Shown here: positions 22,738 through 23,833 of the stretch, one piece after another
Layout: each line of letters begins with the position of its first letter
Position numbering within the stretch: the stretch's first letter is position 1
NCBI GenBank assembly: GCA_902467875.1
Contig: CABQWP010000031.1
Span: forward strand, 1 to 23,833
DNA length: 23,833 bases
Origin: an uncultured Collinsella sp.
Lineage (GTDB): Bacteria > Actinomycetota > Coriobacteriia > Coriobacteriales > Coriobacteriaceae
Reading direction: 5' to 3'
The notes under the pieces: model-generated
Seen by the model: only the letters and a program-made list of their open reading frames with translations
Told to the model about the DNA's origin: nothing
The model's database searches: none
Program-made: the position numbers and the translations under genes

Positions 22738-22890
22738 GGGGCGGTACACCACCGTACGTGGACCGTTTCGGAAAATGTATCCCGTTCTGGAGCCAAAAAC
22801 TGGGCCGTAGTTTCCGCCAAGCATCCCATCCGGAAAGCGCATCCCATTCCGAGTGGCAATTCCGGGACACAGTTTCCGCAGATACAAGGC
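22738..22890. repeat. 62-bp-period repeat, second block (array B)
   Basis: The same unit as 20924-21251 in the same orientation. GGG landmarks lie at 22802 and 22864 (62 apart), and the CGGAAA right-arm core at 22769 and 22831 (62 apart). The first unit is degenerate or truncated at its left. The remaining non-coding DNA to 23173 holds only a small hairpin and short repeats near its end. Confidence 0.8.
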
Positions 22891-23070
22891 GACAGTCCGC
22901 CGCCCTTATCACATGCCTTCAAATATGCGATCCAGAAACACAAAACAGCAGATAGAATGCTCTTTTTCAAAAAGTACACGTCCCGAAACTTACCAAGACT
23001 TCATATCCAGTTACCGTTCACGGTCGCCGATTACCGCCCACCGATTCAAACAAGAAATATGTCGCCAAAA

Positions 23071-23118
23071 GCAGGTCATCTACCTGCATGGTTAGATTTT
23101 GGTCAGCTTTTGGTCAGC
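23071..23118 (+). promoter_or_regulatory. Hairpin and 11-bp tandem repeat upstream of the last gene
   Basis: GCAGGT (23071-23076) and ACCTGC (23082-23087) form a 6-bp stem with a 5-base loop. Just after it TTTTGGTCAGC is repeated exactly in tandem (23097-23107, 23108-23118), a one-helical-turn period. It ends about 55 bases before the start at 23174 and may be an operator. Confidence 0.45.
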
Positions 23119-23173
23119 TGAGCGGCAAGTTCCAGCTGATACGTTTTTGCTACCCAAAAGGAGGCGGTAGCTC

Positions 23174-23833
23174 ATGACCCATTGCAATGACCAGCTCATC
23201 GACCAACTGCTCACTCAAGCCGAACAAGAGGGGCGCTGCCTGATTCCCCCGAGCACGGCGATCCGAAAAGCGCTCCTTCGGCGCGCCGGCGGCACGGTTG
23301 TCTCGCCCATGCCGGGGTTGTTTGCGCGAAAAACGCGCTGGGATGAACTCAACCGAGCGCAACGCCATTGCGAGATTATCCGCGCCCTTGCGATCATCCA
23401 TCCCGATTGGACGTTCTGCTCGTTTTCGGCCGCCTGTCTGCTGGGGCTCGAGGTCTCGTGGCGACACCTGAACGTCGTGCATGTTTGCAGCTCGACAAAG
23501 CCGTCGGCTCGTCCGGGCGCACATATTCAGCGACACCAGATTGAGCCGGCCGGAGCAATACGCAGAGCCGGCATATCGGTAACGCCGCCCATCCAAACGG
23601 CCACAGATTGCCTGCTGCAAACTGGTTTTGCCGACGGCATGCCCATTGCCGATTCGGCGATCTCAAAGCTCGGCCTTGCGCCGGAACAGCTGATGGAGGC
23701 CGTTGAGCAACGAGCGACTGCCCGCAATGGTCGCGCGATTCGCACCGCCCTCACAACGCTTAGATATGCCGACGCCCGCGCCGAGAGCGGCGGGGAATCG
23801 GGCGCCCGCGCCCTCATGATCGACAGAGGGTGA
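23174..23833 (+). CDS. AbiEi-antitoxin-like / DUF559-type protein, probably C-terminally truncated
   Basis: The 219-residue product starts MTHCNDQLIDQLLTQAEQEG, with AAAGGAGG 10 bases upstream. The layout GGTVVSPMPGLFARKTRWDE, then FCSFSAACLLGLEV, then ISVTPPIQTATDCLLQTGF resembles actinobacterial proteins with an AbiEi-type N-terminal domain, often followed by a DUF559/Vsr-like nuclease domain. Here the frame stops at a TGA (23831-23833), the last bases of the window, right where such a domain would begin (after SGGESGARALMI). So it is either a naturally short form or a truncated/frameshifted gene. Family assignment is from pattern memory and moderate. Confidence 0.6.
   Translation: MTHCNDQLIDQLLTQAEQEGRCLIPPSTAIRKALLRRAGGTVVSPMPGLFARKTRWDELNRAQRHCEIIRALAIIHPDWTFCSFSAACLLGLEVSWRHLNVVHVCSSTKPSARPGAHIQRHQIEPAGAIRRAGISVTPPIQTATDCLLQTGFADGMPIADSAISKLGLAPEQLMEAVEQRATARNGRAIRTALTTLRYADARAESGGESGARALMIDRG

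Overview
The window looks like chromosomal DNA of a high-GC Gram-positive gut anaerobe of the class Coriobacteriia, most likely Collinsella. The signs are an actinobacterial-style ribosomal operon with a zinc-type S14, an anaerobic purine/selenium-dependent molybdenum hydroxylase gene set, a surface protein with an LAxTG-type sorting signal, and strongly GC-rich coding sequence broken by AT-rich regulatory islands. Genus assignment is inference from gene content, not from a database match.

Layout. (1) Positions 1-2883, minus strand: the middle of the spc ribosomal operon, rplE-rpsN-rpsH-rplF-rplR-rpsE, with rpsE cut by the window edge. The genes normally upstream (rplX, rplN) are absent, so the operon starts here at rplE with its own leader. 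(2) Positions 3196-13203, mostly minus strand: a purine/urate-type catabolic and molybdenum-hydroxylase maturation cluster. It comprises an XdhC/CoxI-type chaperone, yqeB, divergent yqeC, a hydantoinase (hyuA/ygeZ), mocA/ygfJ, carbamate kinase, the knotted carbamoyltransferase ygeW, the M20 hydrolase ygeY and diaminopropionate ammonia-lyase ygeX. (3) A divergent YheO/DauR-type regulator at 13481-14134 shares with ygeX an intergenic region full of palindromes. (4) Positions 14258-19605: poorly characterised genes (a C-terminally anchored Pro/Ala-rich protein, a small unknown protein, a repeat-containing cell-wall protein and a helical unknown protein) separated by structured non-coding DNA. (5) Positions 19647-23833: accessory DNA with a DEDDh exonuclease, a possible type I toxin-antitoxin locus, a 62-bp-period tandem repeat array that appears split by an ATPase/nuclease cassette, and a probably truncated AbiEi-like gene.

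How the genes fit together. YgeX, YgeY, YgeW, HyuA and carbamate kinase belong to the gene set associated with anaerobic purine and urate breakdown. Ring-opened intermediates would be hydrolysed and deaminated, a carbamoyl group captured as carbamoyl phosphate, and carbamate kinase would then make ATP. MocA, YqeB, YqeC and the XdhC-like protein would build and load the molybdenum cofactor of a selenium-dependent hydroxylase. That hydroxylase, together with ygfK and ssnA, is not in this window and should lie elsewhere in the genome. The YheO-like PAS protein is the obvious candidate regulator.

The most interesting candidate is at 20546-20860. A 41-residue membrane peptide with a basic tail has its ribosome-binding site inside a hairpin. 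Two nested inverted repeats would pair the 5' and 3' ends of its mRNA. A well-formed antisense promoter faces its 3' end. Together these are the signature of a type I toxin-antitoxin system.
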